Below, piece by piece: positions 9,254 through 17,394 of a DNA stretch of 64,000 nt (position 1 is the stretch's first letter; each line of letters starts with the position of its first letter). Both the position numbers and the translations under genes were made by a program. This DNA is from Amycolatopsis sulphurea (GTDB taxonomy: Bacteria; Actinomycetota; Actinomycetes; Mycobacteriales; Pseudonocardiaceae), in NCBI RefSeq assembly GCF_002564045.1, contig NZ_PDJK01000001.1, forward strand, positions 992,001 to 1,056,000, given 5' to 3'. Under the pieces are notes generated by a model, which was not told the origin of the DNA, did not search any database, and saw nothing but the letters and a program-made list of their open reading frames with translations.

Positions 9254-10441
9254 TTGATGTTGACACGCCGGAAACGGCAATCTCAGGTGCCGTGAATAAG
9301 CCTCCATCTCACGGCGCAAGGTGGCGCCGATCTGGGCTTCTCGCCGAATGTCGGTCAGCGGCTGGTGGAAACCCTTCGGGATGACGGCGAGTCGGCGCGT
9401 CGCGTTCAGCACGTGCCCGGAACGTTCCTGGACCAACAGCACGTAGTCCGCTTCGCCTCGATAGGGGTCGGCTGGCCGGGCGATGGCCGTTAGCGCCAGG
9501 GCTCCACCTGCGCAGAGTCGGCCGCCGACGTTCAGGACCGAGCCGAGGTCGGGCAGGTAGCGATCGCGTAGGGGCAGGGACGTCGTATCGCCGACGGCGA
9601 GCGCGTCGAGTAGTTCCCCTTCGAGCAGGTCCATCGTCAAGGCGTAGTGGACGAAGTGGTCTACGCCGAACGAGCCGCCGAGGTGGCGTTCATGGATGTC
9701 CGTGCTCAGCAGTCGGTAGAGCGGGGCGTTCATGAGCCGCGTGTTCATGGCCACCGTCTCGGCCAGCCGCTGAACCGCGGCATTCGTCGCGTGCTCGTCG
9801 AGGACCAGCGGCGGTCCCGGCCGGGCGCTCGCGACGGTGAGCCCGTCGTGCGGCGGGCGTAGTTCACAAGCGAGGTCGAGCCAATCGGCGCAGGTCACGA
9901 TGCTGGTGTTCACGGCGTGGTCACCACAGCTACCGGCATACAGGCCATGATCGCCGTGGGTCCGGCCGTAGTACCCGGCGAGCGCATCAGCCACGGCGCG
10001 TTGACCGACCCACGCACGGCGTGTGGCCCGGTCGTACGACTCCTGTGCGTCGACGCGTGCGGCTTGCTCGGCGACAGCGCGGCGCGCAGCGCCGGGCCTG
10101 CGGTAGGCGTGCTGGTCGAGCCATTCGAGAGCCGCGCCGATGTGGGGGTCCGCGGCAAGCCGTCGGTCGGCTTCCGTCGTGTCTGGCCTCGTGTGGGCGG
10201 CAGGGGCCTCGCCGGTCAGCTCCGCGAAGCGGATGCGCTCGGCCTCCGACGCCCGTTCATGAGCGGCGTCGAGAACCTGTTGCATCTCCGACTGCGGCCG
10301 GAGGTCCGGTTTCTTGTGCCACGACGCGACCGTGCGCGCGCTGATTCCGAGGTGTTCGGCGAACCGCTCTTGACTTAAGCGCAATGCCGACTGCAACGCG
10401 GCCGCTGATCGCCCGGTCCACCCACCTACCCGGCTCATCAC
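9236..10441 (-). pseudogene. XRE-family regulator of an integrative element, C-terminus cut by the IS
   Basis: The frame is 401 aa from 10441. It opens with an XRE helix-turn-helix (LQSALRLSQERFAEHLGISA, residues about 16-35) and has a long C-terminal domain seen in regulators of actinobacterial integrative elements (LLVQERSGHVLNATRRLAVI, then PKGFHQPLTDIRREAQIGAT). Relatives continue after this point with an E-rich segment and about 60 more residues. Here native sequence stops at the IS end (9304), and the final 20-odd residues to the TGA at 9236 are IS-encoded. Three repeats upstream of its start (10460-10506) may be its own operator. Confidence 0.7.
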
Positions 10442-10459
10442 GGCTCCGAAACGCTCTTG

Positions 10460-10506
10460 TGCAGTGGATATGCAGTGGATGTGCGGTGCTTCAGCAGTGG
10501 ATGTGC
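10460..10506. repeat. Three direct repeats (iterons) upstream of the XRE gene
   Basis: Near-identical copies of TGCAGTGGATRTGC start at 10460 and 10471 (overlapping), and a third copy (GCAGTGGATGTGC) covers 10494-10506. They lie just before the start of the XRE gene at 10441, where an autoregulatory operator would be expected. A replication-iteron role is possible but less likely because no replication initiator gene is present. Confidence 0.5.
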
Positions 10507-10582
10507 ATGGGACCGGACGCCGTTTCGGCCTTGAATTCTAGGTATGGAAATCACCTGGTTCACCAGCCCGAATCACCCGCCG

Positions 10583-10963
10583 CTAACGCTTCGGCTTCAC
10601 GTGCTCGACCACGGTCGCAAGGCTCGTTTGGACGTCCTCCAGCCGGTCGGTGATCTCGGCCAGGCGCTGTTCGAGTGCGTCCAGCCGGGACCACAGTTCA
10701 TGGCCGTCGTCGGCGGGCTCGTCCGGGTGCGGCGGCGTGCGATTCTGCAGCACGGCCAACAGATGCTGCGGATGCCAGCCCAGCGTCGTCGACAGGGCTT
10801 CGAGCGTCCGCGCGCTCCGACGGCGCTCCACGGTGTGGTGCTGGAGCTCGCGCACGATCGCTTGCGACACGTGCGACCGCTCGGCCAGCTCGCGTTGTCG
10901 CCAGCCGAGTTCGTTCACGCGCATGTTGATCGCCTTGGCGACTGCCGCCCAGTCCTCCGTCAC
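10583..10963 (-). CDS. Small XRE-type repressor
   Basis: 126 aa from GTG 10963, chosen over the longer frame (to 11089) because GGAGG lies 5 nt upstream. The helix-turn-helix is at about residues 14-40 (GWRQRELAERSHVSQAIVREL), followed by HHTVERRRSARTLEALSTTL typical of XRE proteins. The C-terminus (LDALEQRLAEITDRLEDVQT) looks like a coiled coil suited to dimerisation. It is divergent from the Xis-like gene at 11119, and a perfect palindrome (11048-11067) lies between the two starts. This is the arrangement of a maintenance repressor controlling excision and transfer functions. Confidence 0.75.
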   Translation of the reverse strand: MTEDWAAVAKAINMRVNELGWRQRELAERSHVSQAIVRELQHHTVERRRSARTLEALSTTLGWHPQHLLAVLQNRTPPHPDEPADDGHELWSRLDALEQRLAEITDRLEDVQTSLATVVEHVKPKR

Positions 10964-11047
10964 GTATTCCTCCGCGCTCCGCCTCAGCGCCGAGATTAGC
11001 GGCTCGTCGAGCTTTCTCCGCGCCGCATAGCGCATTGCCTGCGGCGC

Positions 11048-11067
11048 GTCGGACAAACATGTCCGAC
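11048..11067. promoter_or_regulatory. Operator-like perfect palindrome between repressor and Xis-like genes
   Basis: GTCGGACA and TGTCCGAC form a perfect 8-bp inverted repeat with a 4-bp spacer. It sits in the divergent region between the XRE repressor and the excisionase-like gene, so it is the best candidate for the repressor's binding site. Confidence 0.55.
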
Positions 11068-11118
11068 TAAGAGCTGAAATCAACAACATAGTCTTGAAAT
11101 CATCAGATTGGTTCTCTC

Positions 11119-11319
11119 ATGAACGCCAAAACGAACTTTCACACCATTCCCGAGTCCGCCTGGATTCTCGGCGTCTCCCGCAACACCGTCAGCCGGGCGA
11201 TCCGGACCGGCATGCTCCGCGCCACCTTGTGCCGCTCCGGGCTGCGCGTGTCGTCCACCGAGCTGGCCAGGGCCCTTCAGGACGGAGGTGCGGCATGGAA
11301 GCCGACGACCTCTGGCTGA
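11119..11319 (+). CDS. Excisionase-like small helix-turn-helix protein
   Basis: 66 aa. The sequence (SAWILGVSRNTVSRAIRTGM) reads as a MerR/Xis-type DNA-binding helix-turn-helix with a short wing, the usual form of excisionases (helix-turn-helix domain proteins) of actinobacterial integrative elements. It is the first gene of the rightward transfer module and overlaps the WhiB-like gene by 25 bp. Function as recombination directionality factor for the serine recombinase at 14082 is inferred from size, fold and position. A role as a simple regulator is the alternative. Confidence 0.6.
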   Translation: MNAKTNFHTIPESAWILGVSRNTVSRAIRTGMLRATLCRSGLRVSSTELARALQDGGAAWKPTTSG

Positions 11320-11630
11320 TCGGCATCGCATGGCGACTCGATCGCCTGCGGTGGGTGCCCACCGATGTCCTGCGCGACGTCGTGACCAGCGATGGAGCCT
11401 GCATGACGCCGTCGTCGGAGGCCGGTCCGCCGGACGCTCGCGATGACCGCGAGTTCGCCAAGCTGTTGTGCGGCGGCTGCCCGGTCCAGGACGAGTGCCT
11501 TGAACTGGAGCTTCGGACGGCTGGCGTCGACACGGTCGGCGTCTGGGGCGCGATGACCGACGACGACCGGCGCGCGCTGCACCCGCACTGGCTGCGTCGC
11601 GGCGAGCGTTTCGAGCGGGGTGCCCGATGA
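11295..11630 (+). CDS. WhiB-family iron-sulfur protein
   Basis: 111 aa from ATG 11295, 6 nt after GGAGG. Four cysteines in WhiB spacing (C36, C59, C62 and C68 in the segment LLCGGCPVQDEC) would hold a 4Fe-4S cluster, followed by the turn GVWGAM and an arginine-rich tail. WhiB-like proteins are actinobacterial redox-sensing transcription regulators that bind sigma factor. Such genes are common on actinobacterial mobile elements, where they may tune element transcription. The glycine-rich turn has Ala where GVWGG is usual. Confidence 0.82.
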   Translation: MEADDLWLIGIAWRLDRLRWVPTDVLRDVVTSDGACMTPSSEAGPPDARDDREFAKLLCGGCPVQDECLELELRTAGVDTVGVWGAMTDDDRRALHPHWLRRGERFERGAR

Positions 11631-11956
11631 ACGGACTCACCGTGACGCCCACGCAGATCCTCGCCGGTGTCGGCGTGCTGATCGTCCTGTTCTGGGTCTG
11701 GCGGGCCGGTGCTCGCCGGGCGAAGGCCGCAGCGGAAGCTGCCCGGTCTGGAGGGCGACTCGTCTCGCTGGCCGGGCGCGTGCTGTTCAATGCCGGGTTG
11801 ATCGTCGCCGTCCAGTGGGTGGTGATCGCTCACCCGGGTAGCCCGTGGCTGCTGTTCGCCGTGCTCGGGCTGCCCGCGCTGTTCGCGTCCTACGCGTTGA
11901 CCCGCGCCATGACCGTGACCACGGTCGACACCTCGAAGCGGGGTGGTCGGCGATGA
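11627..11956 (+). CDS. Small membrane protein of the transfer module
   Basis: 109 aa with about three hydrophobic segments: residues 10-27 (ILAGVGVLIVLFWVW), 45-65 and 72-92. ATG 11627 overlaps the WhiB stop by ATGA, and its own stop overlaps the next ATG. Position before a DUF2637/SpdB-like gene and TraB suggests a role in intramycelial spread or conjugative transfer. The family itself I cannot name. Confidence 0.6.
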   Translation: MNGLTVTPTQILAGVGVLIVLFWVWRAGARRAKAAAEAARSGGRLVSLAGRVLFNAGLIVAVQWVVIAHPGSPWLLFAVLGLPALFASYALTRAMTVTTVDTSKRGGRR

Positions 11957-12645
11957 ACCGGGCGCAACGGCTCGCACAGGACGCGGCCGAGGCCGCGGAG
12001 GTGCGCGCTTACCAGACCGATCCGGACGTCGTCGCGCTGCGGATCGAGCGCGTGCGGCGGCAGGTCGACTGGATGTGCTGGTCCGGGATCGTGCTCGGGC
12101 TGGCCTTCACGATGACCAACGTCCAGGGCTTCGCGTCGGCCGGCACGCGGCCGGGGTCGCTGCCGTGGCTGGCCGCGTGGGTGCTGGACCCGACCGTCTC
12201 GCTTGTCCTGCTGGCGATCCTGCGAGCTGAGCAGGTCACCGCGCGGTACCAGGTCAAGACGGGCGCGTGGGTGCGGCGAGCGAAGTGGTTCACGCTCGCG
12301 GCTACGTACGTCATGAACACCTGGACGTCGTTCGCGGCCGGGGAAGCCGCCTCGATCGTGCTGCATTCGGTGCCGCCGCTCGTCGTGTTCGTCGCCGTCG
12401 AGGCGATCACCGACCTGCGGGACAAGCTGACCGACGCCGTGTTGGTAGCTGCTGAACGGCGTCCTGTTCAGCAGGAGACCGGCGGGCGGCGAGTGCTGTT
12501 CGCCGACTACCTAGCCATCGCTCGGGAGATCTGGACACCGGACGTCGAGATCACGCCGGCGTGGGTGCGGCGGGCAACCGGGTGCTCACGCGGTCTGTCA
12601 CCCCGCCTGGCGCGGGCGCTGCGCGCGGAGGTGACCCATGACTGA
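11953..12645 (+). CDS. DUF2637/SpdB-like membrane protein
   Basis: 230 aa from ATG 11953, which overlaps the previous stop. It has about four hydrophobic segments (DWMCWSGIVLGLAFTM, WLAAWVLDPTVSLVLLAIL, the TYVMNTWTSFAAGEA region and HSVPPLVVFVAVEAIT), followed by a soluble C-terminus that may be a winged helix (TPAWVRRATGCSRGLSPRLA). The profile fits the DUF2637 proteins encoded just before TraB on actinobacterial integrative elements and linked to plasmid spread between mycelial compartments. It overlaps the TraB start by 8 bp. Confidence 0.72.
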   Translation: MNRAQRLAQDAAEAAEVRAYQTDPDVVALRIERVRRQVDWMCWSGIVLGLAFTMTNVQGFASAGTRPGSLPWLAAWVLDPTVSLVLLAILRAEQVTARYQVKTGAWVRRAKWFTLAATYVMNTWTSFAAGEAASIVLHSVPPLVVFVAVEAITDLRDKLTDAVLVAAERRPVQQETGGRRVLFADYLAIAREIWTPDVEITPAWVRRATGCSRGLSPRLARALRAEVTHD

Positions 12646-13931
12646 CTCACTGCCGGTCAAGGCCGATCCCGTGCTCGACGGCGAACTGGTCGACGACACG
12701 TTGCCGCAGCCGCGCCCGCGCGTACGGAAGAGGAACCGCTTCGTGTTGTGGTGGCTGCACTCGCCGCGCGTGCCGTTGTGGCTCAAGAGCAAGCCTCAAG
12801 CCAGGCAGGCACTCAAGGATGCCGTGACGTGGCTCGTGCTGTCGCCGTTGCGGTTCCTCGGTGCCGTGGTGCGAGGTGTCGTGGTTGGCGCGCGGTGGTG
12901 GCGCGGGTGGGTGACCGTCCGGGACTACCGGACGGCCGCCGAGGAGTCGGAGAAGCTCGCCGACAAGTTCACTGAGATCCGGGCACAGGATGCGCGACCT
13001 GGACGACCTGACGTGCCCGGAGTCGAAGGTCACGCCGGAGATGTCCCGCGACAAGGCGCTGGACATGCCGATTACGGCGATCTTCATCGATGAGGTCCAA
13101 GTTCCCTTGGAAGACCGCACACCCGTTGACGTTCAAGGAAAGAAACTTCCTGCGGGTGAATACGTCGGCGAGCTGCTGACGTGGCTGGCGAAGAAGGGAC
13201 CGGCGGCCGGCATTGTGCTCGTGCTCGCCACGCAGCGGCCGGACTCGAAGACGATCCCGTCCGGGCTGCGAGCGGTGCTCGGGTCGCGGTTCGCTCTGCG
13301 AGTGATGGACTGGCGCGACTCGAACATCGTGCTCGGTGAGCAGATGAACACGCGCGGGTTTGACTCGTCCAGGCTGCTGCCCTCGCACAAGGGCGTCGGC
13401 ATTCTGCGGCCGGACGGCGACACGGCGGCCGGCGCCGACGTGCTGGCAATGACGGTCCGCACCTACTACATGCCGAACGAGGATTGGCGGACCATCTGCG
13501 AACAGGGCCGAGCGCTGCGCGAGGCGGCCGGGACGTTGACCGGGCACGCGGCCGGGCAGGACGCGACGCCGGTGCTCGACCACGCTGCGGCGGTCAAGCC
13601 AATCGGTGCAAGTCATCCCGTTGACGCGGTTCCGTCACCGGGCGAGCTGCCTGAACTGCTCGCGTCGCTCCTCGAGTACCTGGGCGACGACCTGGGCCCA
13701 GATGGCAGGGAGTTCGTGCCCACGGCTGAGCTGCTGGGCGCCCTGGAGATCGACCGGAAGACGTTCGCGCAAGAGATGACCGACCTGGGATGCCGGCCGA
13801 CGCGAGATCGTGTGACCGGCGAAGACGGCGACGTTCGGCAAGTACGCGGGTACTTGACGGCTGAAATCAGGAGCGCCATTGGTCGCGTAACCACTGACAG
13901 CGGCGTGACAGACGAGGACGGCCGACAGTGA
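12638..13931 (+). pseudogene. traB: TraB-type FtsK/SpoIIIE DNA translocase with the motor core deleted
   Basis: The first frame (12638-13093) encodes about 115 residues of a normal TraB N-terminus (PRVPLWLKSKPQARQALKDA, a hydrophobic stretch, then YRTAAEESEKLADKFTEIRA). At about 12985 the sequence jumps to the far side of the motor domain and changes frame. From 12990 the reading is MRDLDDLTCPESKVTPEMSR, then DMPITAIFIDEV (Walker B), then LATQRPDSKTIPSGLRA and a C-terminal winged helix (to 13931). No Walker A (GxxGxGKT) exists anywhere in the locus. Compared with full-length TraB proteins, roughly 300 or more codons are missing. TraB normally moves double-stranded DNA between cells from a single protein, so the element cannot conjugate on its own. 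Confidence 0.82.
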
Positions 13932-14092
13932 GCGCCGCTCGTTCCGAAGAGCCGCAGATTAGGGTTATCCTACCTGCGGGATTGCCTGAGCTGACGCCTG
14001 CCGTCGCGCGCGCATTGCTGGCCGTTCTGATCGAGGTTACTGAGGTGCCGGTGCTGGACGTGCCGGCGGAGGAGGTGAACCGTGGCAGCTGA
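13928..14092 (+). CDS. Small conserved element protein between TraB and recombinase
   Basis: 54 aa from GTG 13928, which overlaps the TraB stop (GTGA). It ends at TGA 14090-14092, inside the start of the recombinase gene. The peptide (PQIRVILPAGLPELTPAVAR, then ALLAVLIEVTEVPVLDVPAE) is short and amphipathic. Both ends are translationally coupled, which supports real expression. No function can be assigned. Confidence 0.55.
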   Translation: MSAARSEEPQIRVILPAGLPELTPAVARALLAVLIEVTEVPVLDVPAEEVNRGS

Positions 14093-15836
14093 AATCATCA
14101 GCGACCCGTGGGCGACGCTGGATGACATCCTGGGCCTTGAGGTCGCCGACGTGACGGACGACGGAATCGGGAACCTGGCGGGCTACGGCCGATGCTCGAC
14201 CGAGGACAACCAGGACCCGGAGACGTCCCGCGGCTGGCAGTTCGGGAACGCGCGAAAGTTCGTCGAGCCGCTCGGCGGGCAGATCGTCGCGGAGTTCTTC
14301 GACGTCGGGCAGTCACGGTCCGTCCCGTGGGAACGTCGGACCGAGGGTGCGCGGCTGCTCGCCGAGTTGAAGAATCCGCGCCGCGGGTGGGACGCGATCG
14401 TGGTCGGCGAAGGCACGCGGTGTTGGTTCGGCAACCAGTTCTCGCTTATCGCACCGAAGTTCGCGGCGTACGGCGTGGATCTGTGGGTGCCGGAACTGGG
14501 CGGGAGGTACGACGCGCGGAACCCGTCGCACAAGATGCTGATGAGCGTGCTCGGCGGAATGAGCGAGTCCGAGCGGCAACACGTTCAGGCGCGCGTCCGG
14601 GCGGCAATGGACGCGCAGGTGATCAACGAAGGACGACACCAGGGCGGTCGGGCGCCGTACGGGTACGTCGTCGTCGACAGTGGTCCGCATCCGAACCCGC
14701 GGAAAGCTGCGGAAGGGTTCAAGCTGCGGGTGCTGGCGATCGAGGAGACGACGGCGGACGTGGTGCGGCGAATCTTCGCCGAGTACCTGGCCGGTAACGG
14801 TGACCGAGCGATCGCCAATCTCCTCAACCGTGACGGCATTCCTTGCCCCTCAGCACACCGGCCAGACCAGAACCGCCATCGGCTCGCGGACGGCTGGCAA
14901 GGCAGCTCGGTACGCGCGATCCTCGACAACCCGCGATACACCGGCTACGCCATCTTCGGACGCTGGACGAAACACGAGACGTTGCTTGACCCGGAAGACG
15001 TTGCCGCGGGCCACGTGGTGCGGTTCAAGCGCGCGGCGCCGGACCGGATTGTGCGGTCGCGCGAGCAGGCTCATCCGGCGATCGTCTCCGTGGAAACCTT
15101 CACGCAGGCGCAGCTTTTGCGCCGGTCGAAGTCGGCGGCCGGATTGAAGACGGCACGCAAGGCCGAGCGAGGCGCCCGAAACACCGCACGGTCATATCTG
15201 CTGCGCGGACTGATCCGATGTGGAGTATGCGGCCGGAAGATGCAAGGAGCCACGATCAGGAAGGGCGCCTACTACCGCTGCACCTCGCGAACGATGGCGC
15301 CCGGCTCGCAGAAGCTGGAAGACCACCCGAAGACGGTCAACCTGCGCGAAGGCGTGGTCGTCGAGGCGATCAACGGATGGCTTCATGAGCTGTTCCACCC
15401 GGACAACCGCGACCGGACGGCGGCCGCGCTACTCGGGTCGGAGGGCGGTCAGGCCGGCAGTGGTCCGCTCGAAGCTGCGCGAAACCGGCTGGCGGATGCA
15501 GAAGCGCGGCTACAGCGGTATCAGGCTGCGATCGCGGCCGGCGTAGAGCCGGAAGCACTCGTGGACCCGATCAACCAAGCACAGGCCGAACGAGCCGCCG
15601 CGAAAGCACAGATCGAGAGCGTTCCAGCTGACTCGACAGTAAGCCGCGCCGAGGTCTACGCGAGGATCGATGCCCTCGGCGACGTCTGCGGCACACTGGC
15701 CGACGCGACCACGGCAGGCATGAGCCGCCTGTACCGCGCGCTGAGCCTGGAGCTACGCTACGAACCAGAAGAGCTGGCCGTCTACGCGACGACCAGCCCG
15801 GGTGTAGATAGTGCGTGTGTCCGAGGGGGGACTTGA
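14082..15836 (+). CDS. Large serine recombinase (integrase) of the element
   Basis: 584 aa from GTG 14082, behind a strong GGAGGAGG. The resolvase catalytic domain is at residues 30-180, with the catalytic serine S39 in GYGRCSTED and the segment MLMSVLGGMSESERQHVQAR at its end. The recombinase DNA-binding domain follows (RAPYGYVVVD, GDRAIANLLNRDGIP), then a zinc ribbon (IRCGVCGRKMQGATI with a later YRC) and a coiled-coil tail (LEAARNRLADAEARLQ, residues about 465-500). It performs site-specific integration and excision. The last codons and the TGA at 15834-15836 lie inside the 3' part of the tRNA-Leu gene, so integration supplied the end of this frame. The gene looks intact. Confidence 0.9.
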   Translation: MAAEIISDPWATLDDILGLEVADVTDDGIGNLAGYGRCSTEDNQDPETSRGWQFGNARKFVEPLGGQIVAEFFDVGQSRSVPWERRTEGARLLAELKNPRRGWDAIVVGEGTRCWFGNQFSLIAPKFAAYGVDLWVPELGGRYDARNPSHKMLMSVLGGMSESERQHVQARVRAAMDAQVINEGRHQGGRAPYGYVVVDSGPHPNPRKAAEGFKLRVLAIEETTADVVRRIFAEYLAGNGDRAIANLLNRDGIPCPSAHRPDQNRHRLADGWQGSSVRAILDNPRYTGYAIFGRWTKHETLLDPEDVAAGHVVRFKRAAPDRIVRSREQAHPAIVSVETFTQAQLLRRSKSAAGLKTARKAERGARNTARSYLLRGLIRCGVCGRKMQGATIRKGAYYRCTSRTMAPGSQKLEDHPKTVNLREGVVVEAINGWLHELFHPDNRDRTAAALLGSEGGQAGSGPLEAARNRLADAEARLQRYQAAIAAGVEPEALVDPINQAQAERAAAKAQIESVPADSTVSRAEVYARIDALGDVCGTLADATTAGMSRLYRALSLELRYEPEELAVYATTSPGVDSACVRGGT

Positions 15837-15901
15837 ACCCCCACGCCCGTTAAGGGCACTAGCACCTCAAGCTAGCGCGTCTGCCATTCCGCCACTCGGA
15901 C
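15818..15901 (-). tRNA. tRNA-Leu (anticodon GAG)
   Basis: The minus strand folds as a type II tRNA. The acceptor GTCCGAG at 15901-15895 pairs with CTCGGAC at 15825-15819, with discriminator A at 15818 as required for leucine tRNAs. The anticodon stem GCTAGC/GCTAG encloses the loop TTGAGGT, giving anticodon GAG, and a T-arm with GGTTCAAGTCC is present. No CCA is encoded. The gene is the probable integration site of the neighbouring element: the recombinase frame ends within its 3' end. Confidence 0.93.
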
Positions 15902-16044
15902 TTGCTGATGAAGAGAGTACTACGACGGCCAGGCGACCCATTTCAGGGGGGTGGCCACCACCCCAACCCCCCGACATGGAACGATCACGTGTTCCCGTCA
16001 TCTCACCAGTCGAGAGTGAACCGGCTGGTCGAGGCAGAAGTCGA

Positions 16045-17376
16045 TCACGGGGCCAAGCCCAGGTGATGCCGCAGGGTCGGGCCCTCGTAGTCCTCCCGGA
16101 AGACGCCCTGGTCCTGGAGGAGGGGGACGACCTGGGTGGCGAAGTCGTCCAGGCCGCCGGGGGTGACGTGGGGGACCAGGATGAAGCCGTCGGCGGCGTT
16201 GGATTGGACGTAGGTGTTGAGGGCGGTCGCGACGGTGTGGGGGGAGCCGATGAAGGTCTGGCGGCCGGTGACTTCGATGATCAGGTCGCGGGTGGTGAGG
16301 GACTTCGCTTCGGACAGGGCGCGCCATTCGCGGGCGGTTGCTATGGGGTCGCGGTACATGCGGACGCTGGCGCGGCCTTGGGAGATCTGGGCCTGGCCTA
16401 CCACCGGGTCGAAAGAGGGGAGGGGGCCGTTCGGGTCGTGGGAGCTGAGGTCGGTGTTCCAGAGTTGTTCGAGGAATTTCAGGGCGGTTTGCTCGCTGAC
16501 CTGGGCGCGGCGGATTTCGTGCGCCTTTTCGTGGGCTTCGGCGTCGGTGTCGGCGAGGGCGAAGGTGGCGGCGGGGAGGATGAGCAGCTGGTCGGGGGTG
16601 CGGCCGTGGGCGGCCAGGCGGGACTTGACATCGGAGTAGAAAGCTTGGCCTGCTTCGAGGGTGCCGTGGCGGGTGAAGATCGCGTCGGCGGTGGAGGCGG
16701 CGAATTCGCGGCCTTCCTCGGAGTCGCCGGCCTGCAGGATCACGGGGCGGCCTTGCGGGCTGCGGGGGACGGGGAACTGGCCTTCGATGGTGAAATGGTC
16801 GTCGTGGTGGGCGAAAGTGCCTGCGGTGACGTTATCGAGGAACTGGCCGGAGCGCTTGTTCGCTACTACTTCCGTGCCGTGCCAGGAATCGAAGAGTTCG
16901 GTGGTGGTCTGGAGGAAAGTCTTTGCGCGTGAGTAGCGCTGGTCTTGGGGGAGGAAACCGCCGCGGCGGAAGTTTTCGCCGGTGAAGGCGTCCCAGGAGG
17001 TGACGACGTTCCAGGCGGCGCGGCCGGCGGAGAGGTGGTCCAGGGAGGCGAACTGCCGGGCCACCTCGAACGGTTCGTTGAAGGTGGAGTTGATGGTGCC
17101 GGCCAGGCCGAGGCGATCGGTGACGGCGGCGAGGGCGGCCAGCACGGTGAAGGTGTCGGGGCGGCCGACGACGTCGAGATCGTAGATCTGCCCGGCCTGT
17201 TCCCGCAGGCGCAGGCCTTCGGCGAGGAAGAAGAAATCGAACTTGGCGCGTTCGGCGGTCTGGGCCAGTTTGACGAACGAGCCGAATTCGATGTGGCTGC
17301 CCGCCTCGGGATCGCTCCACACGGTCGTGTTGTTGACGCCGGGGAAGTGCGCGGCGAGATGGATCTGCTTGGTCAT
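16045..17376 (-). CDS. FMN-dependent monooxygenase, NtaA/SnaA/DszA type (LLM class)
   Basis: 443 aa. It starts MTKQIHLAAHFPGVNNTTVW and contains the family segments FFFLAEGLRLRE, LAGTINSTFNEPFEVARQFA, LDHLSAGRAAWNVVTS and PVILQAGDSEEGREFAA. These two-component flavin monooxygenases use reduced FMN supplied by a separate reductase to oxidise sulfur- or nitrogen-containing organic compounds in the cytoplasm. The substrate cannot be predicted. It lies 18 bp after a second enzyme of the same superfamily, with which it likely forms an operon. No flavin reductase is encoded nearby. Confidence 0.85.
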   Translation of the reverse strand: MTKQIHLAAHFPGVNNTTVWSDPEAGSHIEFGSFVKLAQTAERAKFDFFFLAEGLRLREQAGQIYDLDVVGRPDTFTVLAALAAVTDRLGLAGTINSTFNEPFEVARQFASLDHLSAGRAAWNVVTSWDAFTGENFRRGGFLPQDQRYSRAKTFLQTTTELFDSWHGTEVVANKRSGQFLDNVTAGTFAHHDDHFTIEGQFPVPRSPQGRPVILQAGDSEEGREFAASTADAIFTRHGTLEAGQAFYSDVKSRLAAHGRTPDQLLILPAATFALADTDAEAHEKAHEIRRAQVSEQTALKFLEQLWNTDLSSHDPNGPLPSFDPVVGQAQISQGRASVRMYRDPIATAREWRALSEAKSLTTRDLIIEVTGRQTFIGSPHTVATALNTYVQSNAADGFILVPHVTPGGLDDFATQVVPLLQDQGVFREDYEGPTLRHHLGLAP

Positions 17377-17394
17377 GGGGATCTCCAGCCGGGA

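Larger units (their letters stand above)
8426..9304. mobile_element. IS5-family-like insertion sequence, 879 bp
   Basis: Terminal inverted repeats are visible: left end GAGGGTTATTCAGGCA starting at 8426, and right end (read inward on the minus strand) GAGGCTTATTCACGGCA ending at 9304, with one substitution and one extra base. The element carries a single transposase gene on the minus strand. No target duplication flanks it. The left flank is a transporter gene that lacks its 3' end, and the right flank is a regulator gene that also lacks its 3' end, so this copy marks a deletion or rearrangement rather than a simple insertion. Confidence 0.75.

Noticed and set aside
9233..9304. An IS right end at 9237 (CCCTC next to the XRE stop)
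   Set aside because: Only five bases matched the left end there, whereas 9286-9304 matches the left terminal repeat over 16 positions with one substitution and one indel, and agrees with where XRE homology stops.
8426..9304. A target duplication for the IS
   Set aside because: The flanks (left ...AAGCCTG, right CATCTCA...) show no direct repeat at any plausible boundary.
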